In this document: one piece after another, positions 8,453-19,931 of the stretch
Position numbering within the stretch: the stretch's first letter is position 1
How the letters are laid out: every line of letters starts with the position of its first letter
Source of the DNA: Caldimonas mangrovi
GTDB taxonomy: Bacteria > Pseudomonadota > Gammaproteobacteria > Burkholderiales > Burkholderiaceae_C
Length of the DNA: 64,000 nt
Direction of reading: 5' to 3'
Assembly: GCF_023721835.1 (NCBI RefSeq)
Contig: NZ_JAMKFE010000013.1
Span: forward strand, 105,267-169,266
The notes under the pieces: model-generated
Told to the model about the DNA's origin: nothing
Seen by the model: only the letters and a program-made list of their open reading frames with translations
Databases searched by the model: none
Program-made: the position numbers and the translations under genes

Positions 8453-9277
8453 ATGAACGCCTTCAAGCACCTGCTCAAGACCGCCGGCAGCCACCCCCCG
8501 GTCGGCACCTGGATCCTGTCGGCCGACCCGCTCGTCGCGGAAGCGATCGGCCATGCCGGTTTCGAATGGGGGGTGCTCGACATGGAGCATGCACCGGCCG
8601 ACATGATGGACGTCGTGCATTTGTTGCAGGCCGTCACGTCGACCCGCATGGTGCCGGTGGTGCGCGTGCCATGGAACGACCCGGTGACAGTCAAGCGCGT
8701 GCTCGATGCCGGCGCAACGAGCGTGATGTTCCCGTTCATCGAAAGCGCCGATCAGGCGCAGCGCGCCGTGGCGGCCACGCGCTATCCGCCGCGGGGCGTG
8801 CGCGGCGTGGTCGGCATGAGCCGTGCGAGCCGCTTCGGCACCAACCTGCAGTATCTGACGCACGCCGACGAAGGCCTGTGCACGATCGTCCAGATCGAAA
8901 CGCCGGATGCGGCGGAACGGGCCGAGGCGATTACGACGGTCGATGGCGTCGATGCGGTCTTCGTCGGGCCGGCCGATTTGTCGGCGGCGATGGGCCACAT
9001 CGCCCACCCGGCACACCCCCAGGTGCTCGATCTGATGAGCCGCATCGTGCAGCGTTGCAAGCGCGCCGGCGTGCCGGTGGGCACGGTCGGCGGCACGCCG
9101 GATGCCGTCGCGCAGTACCGGGCGATCGGCTTCGATTTCGTCGCTGTCGGCTCCGACCTGGGGCTGATGATGCGCGGCGCAATGAACGCCCTGTCGGCGC
9201 TGAAGACGCAAGATGTCGACATCGTTCACTCGGTGACGGTCGGCACGCTGACCGGCGCCACCAGCCACGGATCGTGA
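8453..9277 (+). CDS. HpcH/HpaI family aldolase (class II, pyruvate-type)
   Basis: 274 residues of the HpcH/HpaI aldolase/citrate-lyase fold. Visible elements are the GTWILSADPLVAEAIGHAGFEWGVLDMEHAP start, VVRVPWND (catalytic Arg), the metal-binding Glu in TIVQIETPDAAERA and the Asp in VFVGPADLSAAMG. Family enzymes cleave 2-keto-3-deoxy sugar acids or 4-hydroxy-2-oxo acids to pyruvate and an aldehyde. Start ATG 8453 has a strong GGAGGA upstream. With aldose epimerase and a lactonase downstream it fits a non-phosphorylative sugar-acid pathway, but no dehydrogenase or dehydratase is present here. Confidence 0.92.
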   Translation: MNAFKHLLKTAGSHPPVGTWILSADPLVAEAIGHAGFEWGVLDMEHAPADMMDVVHLLQAVTSTRMVPVVRVPWNDPVTVKRVLDAGATSVMFPFIESADQAQRAVAATRYPPRGVRGVVGMSRASRFGTNLQYLTHADEGLCTIVQIETPDAAERAEAITTVDGVDAVFVGPADLSAAMGHIAHPAHPQVLDLMSRIVQRCKRAGVPVGTVGGTPDAVAQYRAIGFDFVAVGSDLGLMMRGAMNALSALKTQDVDIVHSVTVGTLTGATSHGS

Positions 9278-9360
9278 ACGGCCTCGGTTACAGCGAGGTA
9301 CGCCCTTAGCATCCGTGTCGCCCCATCCTTGGGCTTTCCGAACTTCTGCGACGACCCTCC

Positions 9361-10227
9361 ATGACCTCTACTGTGACGACGCTTGAGCTGCGCGCGGGTG
9401 CGCTGCGCGTGGCACTGCGACCCGACCTCGGCGGCTCGATCGCCGGCTGCTGGCACCACGACACGCCGGTGCTGCGCTCGACCGAACCGAACGCGCTCGA
9501 GACGCCGCGGGCGGCAGGCTGCTACCCGCTGGTGCCGTACTCCAACCGCATCGCCCAGGCCCGCTTTCCGTGGGCCGGCCGCGAGCACCGCGTGCGCGCC
9601 AACGTGGAGGAGGGCAGCCCGCATGCATTGCATGGCGTCGGATTGCGGCGCGCCTGGACGCTGGTCGAGGCCGGCGAGCGGCATGCACAGCTGCAGCTCG
9701 ATCACCCGGGCGACGAGGACTGGCCCTTCGCCTTCACGGTCACCCAGCAGGTCACGCTCGACGAACACACGCTCGAACTGGCGATGCATTTCGTCAACCG
9801 TGATGCCGAGGCCGCGCCGGCCGGCCTCGGCTGGCACCCGTTCTTCCCCAAGCGCAGCCGCAGCCGCCTGCATGCCGAACTGTCGGGCCGCTGGGACACC
9901 GACGACGAGCGGCTGCCGTCGCGCCACGTGCCGCAGGCCGGCATCGACGCCGACGTCGCCTACCTTGACTTCGATCACTGCTTCACCGGTTGGCAAGGCA
10001 GCGTGCGCATCCGCGACGAGAGGTTCTCGCTGCTGCTCACGTCGGCGCTGCCCTGCCTGGTCGTCTACACGCCGCCGTTGCGCGACTGCTTCGCCGTCGA
10101 GCCGGTGAGCCACGTGACCAACGCGCTGAACATGCAGCCCCCGCAGGCGCACGGCATCGTCACGCTCGCGCCCGGCGCCGCCATGTCGGCGGCGATGAAA
10201 CTGAACATCCAGGAGGTGCATGCATGA
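9361..10227 (+). CDS. aldose 1-epimerase family protein
   Basis: 288 residues of the galactose mutarotase-like fold. The conserved VPYSNRIAQARFPWAGRE segment, PHALHGVGLRRAW with the catalytic His, GLGWHPFFPK with the second His, and a C-terminal CFAVEPVSHVTNALN segment with the catalytic Glu are all present. It interconverts sugar anomers before oxidation or lactone hydrolysis. The stop TGA overlaps the ATG of a micro-ORF at 10224 and is followed 70 bases later by the SMP-30 lactonase gene, so the two are probably co-expressed. Confidence 0.9.
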   Translation: MTSTVTTLELRAGALRVALRPDLGGSIAGCWHHDTPVLRSTEPNALETPRAAGCYPLVPYSNRIAQARFPWAGREHRVRANVEEGSPHALHGVGLRRAWTLVEAGERHAQLQLDHPGDEDWPFAFTVTQQVTLDEHTLELAMHFVNRDAEAAPAGLGWHPFFPKRSRSRLHAELSGRWDTDDERLPSRHVPQAGIDADVAYLDFDHCFTGWQGSVRIRDERFSLLLTSALPCLVVYTPPLRDCFAVEPVSHVTNALNMQPPQAHGIVTLAPGAAMSAAMKLNIQEVHA

Positions 10228-10301
10228 GTGCCGCTCGGCCGCCAGAAGGCGCGAATTCCCTCCCCGAGAGACAGGCGCATGGCGCCAAGGGGGCCCCATG
10301 A
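10224..10301 (+). CDS. 25-codon micro-ORF bridging aldose epimerase and lactonase genes
   Basis: ATG at 10224 overlaps the epimerase stop as ATGA and has the strong AGGAGG of 10211-10216 upstream. The frame runs 25 codons (MSAARPPEGANSLPERQ...) and its stop overlaps the lactonase ATG at 10298 as ATGA. It therefore acts, at least potentially, as a translational relay across an otherwise non-coding insert. The encoded peptide is low-complexity and unlikely to have its own function. From memory, similar stretches recur between genes in Burkholderiales genomes, which would make this an intergenic repeat; that needs a search. Confidence 0.45.
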   Translation: MSAARPPEGANSLPERQAHGAKGAP

Positions 10302-11212
10302 GCGGCTCCCCGGCGCACGAGGTGAGGCTCGCCGTCGAACAGCCGGCGCTGCTCGGGGAGTCGCCAATGTGGCACCCGGTCGAGCAGGTGCTGTACTACT
10401 GCGACATCCCCGGCCACAAGCTGCATCGCTTCGACCCGACGAACCGCGCCCTCGACACCTGGAGTTTCGACACCGATGTCGCCTGCTGCGCGCCCGCGGC
10501 CAATGGCACGCTGCTGCTCGGCATGCGCGATGGGCTGTGGCGCTTCGACCCTGCCACCGGCCGTCGCGCCCAGCTTGCGGCAGCGCCCTACGATCCTGCC
10601 ACCGAGCGCTTCAACGACGGCAAGTGCGACCCGGGCGGACGCCTGTGGTGCGGCACGCTCTACGAGCCGCGCAAGCCTGCACTGGCGGCGCTGTACCGGC
10701 TCGACGCCGAGGGGCGGTTGACCCGCGAGGGCGACGGCGTGACCGTCTCCAACGGACTCGCATGGAGCCCCGACGCACGCACGATGTACTGGACCGACAC
10801 CACCAGCCACACGATCTTCGCGCTGGATTTCGACGTTGCGAGTGGCATCGCCACCGGCCGGCGCGTGTTCGCCAGCTTCGAGCGCAAACACGATGGCCAG
10901 CCGCTCGACGCCTATGGCGGCCGGCCCGATGGTGCGGCTGTCGATGCCGAGGGCAACTACTGGGTGGCGATGTTCGAGGGCTCGCGCCTGCTGCAGTTGT
11001 CGCCGCAGGGCGCCGTGCTGCGCGAGGTGCGGCTGCCGGTGCGCTGCGCGACGATGCCGTGTTTCGGCGGCGCCGACATGAAGACGCTGTATGTCACGAC
11101 CTCGCGCGAGAAGCGGCCCGCCGACGAACTCGCGGCGCAGCCCTGGGCCGGGTGCGTGCTGCAGTTGCGCGTCGATGTGCCCGGGCTGCCGGCCAACGTC
11201 TACGCCGGGTAG
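10298..11212 (+). CDS. SMP-30/gluconolactonase/LRE family protein
   Basis: 304 residues of the six-bladed SMP-30 beta-propeller. The metal-site Glu in LGESPMWHP, the NDGKCDPGGRLWCGT loop, VSNGLAWSPDARTMYWTDT with its Asn, and RPDGAAVDAEGNYW with the catalytic Asp are visible. It would hydrolyse a sugar lactone to the aldonic acid. I chose ATG 10298 because the mature fold starts there and it is coupled to the micro-ORF by ATGA; an in-frame ATG at 10220 would add 26 unrelated residues. Its 3' end overlaps the convergent DUF2062 gene by 13 bases. Confidence 0.9.
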   Translation: MSGSPAHEVRLAVEQPALLGESPMWHPVEQVLYYCDIPGHKLHRFDPTNRALDTWSFDTDVACCAPAANGTLLLGMRDGLWRFDPATGRRAQLAAAPYDPATERFNDGKCDPGGRLWCGTLYEPRKPALAALYRLDAEGRLTREGDGVTVSNGLAWSPDARTMYWTDTTSHTIFALDFDVASGIATGRRVFASFERKHDGQPLDAYGGRPDGAAVDAEGNYWVAMFEGSRLLQLSPQGAVLREVRLPVRCATMPCFGGADMKTLYVTTSREKRPADELAAQPWAGCVLQLRVDVPGLPANVYAG

Positions 11213-11745
11213 CGCGGCGTGCTGCGACGCTGTGTCCGTTGGCGCATGCGCAGCGTCAGCTTGAGCCGCCAGGCCATCTTGACGCCGACGTAGCCCAGGC
11301 CGGCACCGACCACGGCGAACAGTGCCATGCCGACCAGTGCCGGCACGCCGACCGCATGCAACCAGCCCATCAGCCCGATGTCGCCCGTGGGCACCAGCGG
11401 CGGCGGCGCCTGCACGAGCAGGCTGCCCACCTGATAGGCCAGCCACAGCCAGCCGCCGACGGTCAGCGGGTTGGTGACGAAGGTGATCGCCGCGGCCACC
11501 GGGATGTTGCCGCGCCACCAGACGCAATGCAGCGTCGCAAACACGATCTGGGCGAACGGGATGATGAAGGCCCAGAACACGCCGACCGCAACGCCTCGTG
11601 CAACGGTTTCGCCGCGCATGCGCCACAACTCGGGCGCGAGCAGGTGTTGCGATACCGGGCGCAGCCAGCGGTTGCGCGCCAGCTCCTCACGCCGGGGCAG
11701 CGTGTCTTTCAGGCGTCGCGCCAGCAGGTCCTTCATTGATGCCAT
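11200..11745 (-). CDS. DUF2062 domain membrane protein
   Basis: 181 residues with the DUF2062 pattern: a basic N-terminal segment (RRLKDTLPRREEL...), SVAxGVxxGxFxxxxPxxG-like helix GVAVGVFWAFIIPFAQ, then an ITFVTNPLTVGGWLWLAYQVGSLL helix and a final GLGYVGVKMAWRLKL segment. It is probably an inner-membrane protein of unknown function. It converges on the lactonase gene with a 13-base 3' overlap and is divergent from the ATP synthase operon. Start ATG 11745; a second ATG lies three codons in. Confidence 0.85.
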   Translation of the reverse strand: MASMKDLLARRLKDTLPRREELARNRWLRPVSQHLLAPELWRMRGETVARGVAVGVFWAFIIPFAQIVFATLHCVWWRGNIPVAAAITFVTNPLTVGGWLWLAYQVGSLLVQAPPPLVPTGDIGLMGWLHAVGVPALVGMALFAVVGAGLGYVGVKMAWRLKLTLRMRQRTQRRSTPRYPA

Positions 11746-11895
11746 CCGCGCATCCTCTCATGTCGCACGCACGTGCGAGCACCTTCATGTGCGCAGGCAG
11801 TGCCCGCCGTGGTGCACGAAGGAAACGACAGCCGGCCGCGAAGGGGCCCCGTGAAAGCCGTCTGACAGGGTGACGGACCGGTGCGGGTTTCCACG

Positions 11896-11901
11896 TATAA
11901 T
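11896..11901 (+). promoter_or_regulatory. -10 element of the ATP synthase operon promoter
   Basis: A perfect TATAAT preceded by CG lies about 39 bases before the atpI start in an otherwise GC-rich 194-base divergent spacer (11746-11939). A convincing -35 is not visible; TGACGG at 11871-11876 is spaced 19 bases. I infer this as the main operon promoter. Confidence 0.6.
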
Positions 11902-11939
11902 CCCGCGGATTTGCCGCAATCAGCCCGTTACCGAGCGCC

Positions 11940-12431
11940 ATGACCGCGAAACATGCCGACCATGGTGAACTCGATACGCGCCCAGGTGCGGACGACGAAG
12001 CGACTTTCAAGTCCCTGAGCCACGAAGAGGCCCAGGCCTTGATGGCGCAACACCCGCCGCTCTCACCCTGGCGGGTGGTCGCGGTGCAAGCCGCGGCAGG
12101 CGTGGTGGTGGCGGCCTTGTGGTTCGCCGCCACACGTGAGGGTGGGGCGGCCTGGTCGGCACTGTATGGTGCCGCCGCCGTGGTGCTCCCGGGGGCCTTG
12201 ATGGCCCGTGGGTTGACCAGCCGGATTTCCAGAGCCAGTCCCGGCGCGGCCGTGTTCGGGTTCCTGTTCTGGGAGTCGCTGAAGATTGCGCTGGCCGTCG
12301 CCATGCTGGTGGCGGCCGCAAAGGTGGTGCCCGATCTGAGTTGGCCGGCGTTGCTGGTCACGATGGTCGTGTGCATGAAAGTCAGTTGGCTGACCCTGCT
12401 GCGGCGAGGTCGGCGGAAACAAACGTCATAA
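11940..12431 (+). CDS. atpI: ATP synthase subunit I
   Basis: 163 residues, first gene of the atp operon. After a ~40-residue hydrophilic N-terminal part there are four transmembrane helices, as in AtpI proteins that assist assembly of the c-ring. The last helix pair (PALLVTMVVCMKVSWLTLL) and basic tail are typical. Sequence conservation in this family is low, so the call rests mainly on the hydropathy pattern and on its position 19 bases before atpB. Confidence 0.85.
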   Translation: MTAKHADHGELDTRPGADDEATFKSLSHEEAQALMAQHPPLSPWRVVAVQAAAGVVVAALWFAATREGGAAWSALYGAAAVVLPGALMARGLTSRISRASPGAAVFGFLFWESLKIALAVAMLVAAAKVVPDLSWPALLVTMVVCMKVSWLTLLRRGRRKQTS

Positions 12432-12450
12432 CGACAGTTCGAGAGAAACG

Positions 12451-13335
12451 ATGGCTGCCGAAGGACAAGGACCGACCCCCGGTGCATATATCCAGCACCA
12501 CCTGGAGCATTTCCAGAACCGCACGCAGGAAGGCATCGTCAACTTTTCGTTGAGCGAGCCGGTCCTCAAACTGGATTCGCTGTTCTGGGCCATCGTGCTC
12601 GGCGTGATCGGCTGCTTCTTCCTGTGGCGCGTCGCCCGCGCAGCCACCTCCGGTGTGCCGGGGCGCCTGCAGGGTTTCGTCGAGATGATGGTCGAGATGG
12701 TCGACACCCAGGCCAAGGGCATCATCCACAACGAGGCTTCGCGTCGTGCGATCTCCCCGCTGGCCCTGACCGTCTTCGTCTGGATCTTCCTGATGAACGC
12801 CATGGACCTGCTGCCCGTGGACCTGATCCCGCGCATCTGGGAAGGCGCCTATGCCGCCGCGGGCCACGACCCGCACCACGCCTACATGCGCGTCGTGCCG
12901 ACCGCCGATCTGTCGATCACGCTGGGCCTCGCGATCACCGTGCTGCTCGCCCGCATCTACTACAACATCAAGATCAAGGGCGCGGGCGGCTGGATCAAGG
13001 AGCTGTTCTCGGCCCCGTTCCACGCTCATGGTTTCATGGCGGTCGTGCTGGCGCCGGTCAACTTCATCATGCAGATGATCGAGTTCACCGCCAACACCGT
13101 CTCGCACGGCATGCGGTTGTTCGGCAACATGTTCGCCGGCGAGCTGGTGTTCATGCTCATCGCGCTGCTTGGCGGTGCGGCGGCCCTGTCCCTGGGCGGC
13201 TCCTTCCTGTTCGCCGGCCACGTCATCGCCGGCACCATCTGGGCCATCTTCCACATCCTGATCATCACGCTGCAGGCCTTCATCTTCATGATGCTGACGC
13301 TCGTGTACCTCGGTCAGGCGCACGACAAACATTGA
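12451..13335 (+). CDS. atpB: F0F1 ATP synthase subunit a
   Basis: 294 residues, inner-membrane proton-channel subunit of Fo. The essential arginine is in the penultimate-helix motif NTVSHGMRLFGNMFAGELV, and the last helix (IIITLQAFIFMMLTLVYLGQA) carries the conserved Gln. An N-terminal segment HHLEHFQNRT precedes the first helix as in other proteobacteria. ATG 12451 follows GAGAGAAACG. It is separated by 73 bases from atpE. Confidence 0.97.
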   Translation: MAAEGQGPTPGAYIQHHLEHFQNRTQEGIVNFSLSEPVLKLDSLFWAIVLGVIGCFFLWRVARAATSGVPGRLQGFVEMMVEMVDTQAKGIIHNEASRRAISPLALTVFVWIFLMNAMDLLPVDLIPRIWEGAYAAAGHDPHHAYMRVVPTADLSITLGLAITVLLARIYYNIKIKGAGGWIKELFSAPFHAHGFMAVVLAPVNFIMQMIEFTANTVSHGMRLFGNMFAGELVFMLIALLGGAAALSLGGSFLFAGHVIAGTIWAIFHILIITLQAFIFMMLTLVYLGQAHDKH

Positions 13336-13349
13336 CGCGTCGCTGCAGT

Positions 13350-13660
<311 letters not shown>

Positions 13661-13716
13661 GCGCTCCTTTCTCCTTAAGCAACTTTCCCAAGTTCTAACC
13701 GAGAGAGGTCGAAGCC

Positions 13717-14187
13717 GTGAATCTGAACGCAACGCTGTTGGCGCAGATCGTCGTCTTCGCGATCCTCTGGTGGTTCACGATGAAGTTCGTGTGGCCGCCG
13801 ATCACGAAGGCGCTCGATGAGCGCGCCAAGAAGATTGCCGATGGCCTGGCCGCGGCCGACAAGGCCAAGCTGGAGCTGACGGCAGCCAACAAGCGCGTCG
13901 AGGAACAGCTCGCCCAGACCCGCGAAGAATCCACCAAGCGGATCGCGGACGCCGAAAAGCGTGCGCAAGCCATCATCGACGAGGCCAAGAAACGGGCCGA
14001 CGACGAGGGCGCCAAGATCATCGCCCAAGCCAAGGCGGAAGCCGAGCAGCAGGTGATCCAGGCGCGCGAGGCCCTGCGTGAGCAGGTGGCCGCGCTGGCC
14101 GTCAAGGGTGCCGAGCAGATCCTCAGGCGCGAAGTCAACGCCGGCGTTCACGCCGAGCTGTTGGGTCGCTTGAAAACCGAGCTTTGA
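13717..14187 (+). CDS. atpF: F0F1 ATP synthase subunit b
   Basis: 156 residues: one N-terminal membrane helix ([20 protein letters not shown]) followed by a long charged, Ala-rich coiled coil that forms the peripheral stalk. The start codon is GTG at 13717, preceded by GAGAGAGG, giving NLNATLLAQ as the usual N terminus of beta-proteobacterial b subunits. The stop lies two bases before the atpH start. Confidence 0.97.
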   Translation: MNLNATLLAQIVVFAILWWFTMKFVWPPITKALDERAKKIADGLAAADKAKLELTAANKRVEEQLAQTREESTKRIADAEKRAQAIIDEAKKRADDEGAKIIAQAKAEAEQQVIQAREALREQVAALAVKGAEQILRREVNAGVHAELLGRLKTEL

Positions 14188-14189
14188 TC

Positions 14190-14723
14190 ATGGCCGAGCT
14201 CGCAACCATCGCGCGTCCCTATGCCGAGGCCCTTTTCGAAGTGGCCGGCAAGGGGGACCTGAACCAGTGGGCCGCCCAGGTCGATCAACTGGCGGCCGTG
14301 GCGTCCGATGAACAACTGCAGCAATACGCCGACCACCCCAAGGTGTCGGCGCAGCAGGTGTTCGACGTGATCGTCTCGGTCGTCAAGACGCCGCTGTCGG
14401 ACGGTGCGAAGAACTTTCTTCGCGCGCTGATCGACAACGGCCGGCTGGTCGCCCTGCCTGAGATCGCCGCACAGTTCCATGCGCTGAAGAACGCCCGCTC
14501 CGGCGTGGCCGACGCGAAGGTGTACAGCGCCTTCCCGATCGAGCAGGCGCAGTTGGCGGAACTGACGGCGACGCTCGAGAAGCGCTTCGGCCGCAAGCTG
14601 CAGCCCACCGTCGAGCTCGATCCCGAGCTGATCGGCGGGGTGCGCGTGGTGGTCGGCGACGAGGTGCTCGACACCTCGGTCAAGGCCCGCTTGGAACGCA
14701 TGAAGGTCGCGCTGACCGCCTGA
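14190..14723 (+). CDS. atpH: F0F1 ATP synthase subunit delta
   Basis: 177 residues. The N-terminal [15 protein letters not shown] segment and the C-terminal [30 protein letters not shown] motif identify the delta/OSCP subunit that joins F1 to the b stalk. I use ATG at 14190 rather than an in-frame TTG two codons earlier because [14 protein letters not shown] is the normal start. It is followed by an unusually structured 123-base spacer before atpA. Confidence 0.97.
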   Translation: MAELATIARPYAEALFEVAGKGDLNQWAAQVDQLAAVASDEQLQQYADHPKVSAQQVFDVIVSVVKTPLSDGAKNFLRALIDNGRLVALPEIAAQFHALKNARSGVADAKVYSAFPIEQAQLAELTATLEKRFGRKLQPTVELDPELIGGVRVVVGDEVLDTSVKARLERMKVALTA

Positions 14724-14750
14724 GGTCGCGCCGCTGGGGTGTACGTAGGA

Positions 14751-14824
14751 CCTGGGCTGGCCCTCGAGGGCAAGCCCAGGGACATTCGGGCGTGAGCCCG
14801 GACAGCCGTTGCGGCCGAAGGCCG
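14751..14824 (+). repeat. three tandem hairpins in the atpH-atpA spacer
   Basis: Positions 14751-14780 form a 30-base near-perfect palindrome (outer arms CCTGGGCT/AGCCCAGG, centre CTCGAG, one mismatch per arm). It is followed by TCGGGC-GTGA-GCCCGG at 14786-14801 and CGGCC-GAA-GGCCG near 14812-14824. No T-run follows, so these are not terminators. They may stabilise or process the mRNA between Fo and F1 genes. Confidence 0.6.
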
Positions 14825-14846
14825 AGGACGAGACTGGGAGCAAGCA

Positions 14847-16385
<1,539 letters not shown>

Positions 16386-16410
16386 GCACGTCTGAACAAG
16401 GAGTCCCGTC

Positions 16411-17280
16411 ATGGCGGCAGGCAAGGAAATACGCGGCAAGATCAAATCGGTGGAGAACACCAAGAAGATCACCAAGGCCATGGAGATGGTTGCCGCGTCG
16501 AAGATGCGCAAGGCGCAGGACCGCATGCGTGCGGCCCGGCCTTACGCTGACAAGGTGCGCAACATCACGGCCAACCTCGCCCAGGCCAACCCTGAGTACC
16601 GGCCCGCGTTCCTGCAGAAGAACAGCGGTACCGGCCAGGTGGGCATGATCGTTGTCACCACCGACAAGGGCTTGTGCGGCGGCCTGAACACCAACATCCT
16701 GCGCGCCACCACGGCCAAGCTGAAGGAACTGGAAGCCCAGGGACTGAAGGCGCAGGCGGTGGCGATCGGCAACAAGGGTGTCGGTTTCCTGGGCCGCATC
16801 GGCGCGAAGGTCGTCTCGCAAGTCACGCAGCTGGGCGACAAGCCGCATCTCGACCGCCTGATCGGGCCGGTCAAGACGCTGCTCGACCAGTACGCCGAAG
16901 GCAAGCTGGATGCGGTCTATCTCTGCTACACCCGTTTCATCAACACGATGAAGCAGGAACCGGTGGTGATGCAGTTGCTGCCGCTGGCGGCCGACACGCT
17001 GCATGCCGACAAGGGCAGCCATGCGTGGGACTACCTCTACGAGCCCGACGCGCCGACCGTGATCGACGAGCTGCTGGTGCGTTATGTCGAGGCGCTGGTG
17101 TACCAGGCGGTGGCCGACAACATGGCCTCCGAGCAGTCCGCTCGCATGGTGGCGATGAAGGCTGCGACCGACAACGCAGGCAACCTGATCAGCGAGCTGA
17201 AGCTCGAATACAACAAGACGCGTCAGGCGGCGATCACCAAGGAATTGGCAGAGATCGTCAGCGGTGCGGCCGCCGTCTGA
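16411..17280 (+). CDS. atpG: F0F1 ATP synthase subunit gamma
   Basis: 289 residues forming the central rotor stalk. The N-terminal helix [29 protein letters not shown] and the C-terminal helix [22 protein letters not shown] are the two conserved coiled-coil arms, and the central DKGLCGGLN motif is intact. It starts 25 bases after atpA with AAGGAG upstream. Confidence 0.98.
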   Translation: MAAGKEIRGKIKSVENTKKITKAMEMVAASKMRKAQDRMRAARPYADKVRNITANLAQANPEYRPAFLQKNSGTGQVGMIVVTTDKGLCGGLNTNILRATTAKLKELEAQGLKAQAVAIGNKGVGFLGRIGAKVVSQVTQLGDKPHLDRLIGPVKTLLDQYAEGKLDAVYLCYTRFINTMKQEPVVMQLLPLAADTLHADKGSHAWDYLYEPDAPTVIDELLVRYVEALVYQAVADNMASEQSARMVAMKAATDNAGNLISELKLEYNKTRQAAITKELAEIVSGAAAV

Positions 17281-17316
17281 CAGCGCGGCTGTCGTAGGCT
17301 TCCAACGGAATATTGA

Positions 17317-18732
<1,416 letters not shown>

Positions 18733-18861
18733 GCGGCGCATTCGGCGCCCGGGCGTCGTTGCCGTGCTCGCCGGACAGGAAGTCCGGCTGTGCGCGGCGC
18801 CTAGCCCGGACACCGACTGCTTGCTTTCTGCACCTTCTTGTACGCTAAGCAAGGACTGACC

Positions 18862-19278
18862 ATGGCAACCATACAAGTCGACGTCGTCTCCGCGGAAGAG
18901 TCGATCTTCTCGGGCGAGGCGAAATTCGTCGCGCTGCCGGGCGAGGCGGGCGAACTGGGCATCCTGCCGCAGCACACGCCGCTGATCACCCGCATCAAGC
19001 CGGGGGCGGTGCGCATCGAGCGGGCCGACACCGGCGAGGAAGAATTCGTGTTCGTCGCCGGCGGCATCCTGGAGGTGCAGCCGAATGCCGTCACCGTGCT
19101 GGCCGACACCGCGATCCGCGGCAAGGATCTCGACGAAGCCAAGGCCACCGAAGCCAAGCGCCTGGCCGAAGAAGCGATGAAAAACGCCAAGAGCGACATC
19201 GATTTCGCCAAGGCCCAGAGCGAATTCGCGGCGATGGCCGCGCAGATCGCCGCACTGCGCAAGTTCCGCCGCAAGTAA
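18862..19278 (+). CDS. atpC: F0F1 ATP synthase subunit epsilon
   Basis: 138 residues: the N-terminal beta sandwich ([40 protein letters not shown]) and the C-terminal helical hairpin rich in Ala/Lys/Glu. It couples rotation and can inhibit ATP hydrolysis. ATG 18862 is preceded by AAGGACTG. A CCGGAC/GTCCGG hairpin lies in the atpD-atpC spacer near 18771-18787. Confidence 0.97.
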   Translation: MATIQVDVVSAEESIFSGEAKFVALPGEAGELGILPQHTPLITRIKPGAVRIERADTGEEEFVFVAGGILEVQPNAVTVLADTAIRGKDLDEAKATEAKRLAEEAMKNAKSDIDFAKAQSEFAAMAAQIAALRKFRRK

Positions 19279-19304
19279 GCCGCGGCCCTCGCGCCCGAAC
19301 GGCG

Positions 19305-19343
19305 ACGCCCGCCGGCCGCAAGGCCTGAGCGGGCGTTTCTTTT
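19305..19343 (+). terminator. rho-independent terminator of the atp operon
   Basis: Arms ACGCCCGC (19305-19312) and GCGGGCGT (19329-19336) enclose a nested GGCC/GGCC stem and are followed by TTCTTTT. It sits 27 bases after atpC and before the convergent TPM gene. Confidence 0.9.
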
Positions 19344-19410
19344 GGGCAGGGGCGCTCAGTCGACGGAGCGTCGCCCTGATCGGCCGCGACGGTCCGGCCG
19401 GGCCGGCACG

Positions 19411-19917
19411 TCAGCCGACATGCGGCCGATTCACCAGTTCATTGGGATTGGTTTCGCCTTGGCTCAGCGGGAAGTGCCGCACCAGCAGTTCGGTCACGGC
19501 ATCGACGGCCCGCACCAGCCCTTCTTCGATGTGCCCGGCGCGAAAGGTGTCGCTCATGCCGTGCACGATCTCGTCCCACTGCGCCGGCGACACATGGCGT
19601 GCCAGGCCGCGGTCGGCGACGATCTCGATGCGGTGCTCGACCAGCAGCAGATAGATCAGCACGCCGTTGTTGAACTCGGTGTCCCAGACCTGCAGCTTGC
19701 CGAACATGGCAAGCGCGCGTTCATGCGCGGTTGCGCCGCGCCACAGGTAGCTGAGCGGCAGCCCGCCTTCGATGCACAGGCGGATCTCGCCGCTGTGCCG
19801 GGCCTCGCTGGCCTGCACTCGCTGCTCGAGCCGCTGCAGGGCGTCGGTGCCCAGCAGCCGGCGGGTGTCGGCATCGTCCCACCAGCGGTGCTTGAAGAGT
19901 CGGATCAGTTTATTCAT
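19411..19917 (-). CDS. TPM-domain protein, cytoplasmic-type, second copy
   Basis: 168 residues without a signal peptide. The central ASEARHSGEIRLCIEG, FNNGVLIYLLLVEHRIEIVADRGLARHV and FRAGHIEEGLVRAVDAVTELL segments match the TPM (YgcG/Rossmann-like phosphatase) domain. The ATG at 19917 lies 14 bases after the stop of the first TPM gene. Pairs of TPM proteins downstream of lemA are a common arrangement; their role is unclear, with membrane-protein quality control or phosphatase activity proposed for relatives. Confidence 0.88.
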   Translation of the reverse strand: MNKLIRLFKHRWWDDADTRRLLGTDALQRLEQRVQASEARHSGEIRLCIEGGLPLSYLWRGATAHERALAMFGKLQVWDTEFNNGVLIYLLLVEHRIEIVADRGLARHVSPAQWDEIVHGMSDTFRAGHIEEGLVRAVDAVTELLVRHFPLSQGETNPNELVNRPHVG

Positions 19918-19931
19918 CGGTGCGGTCCTTC

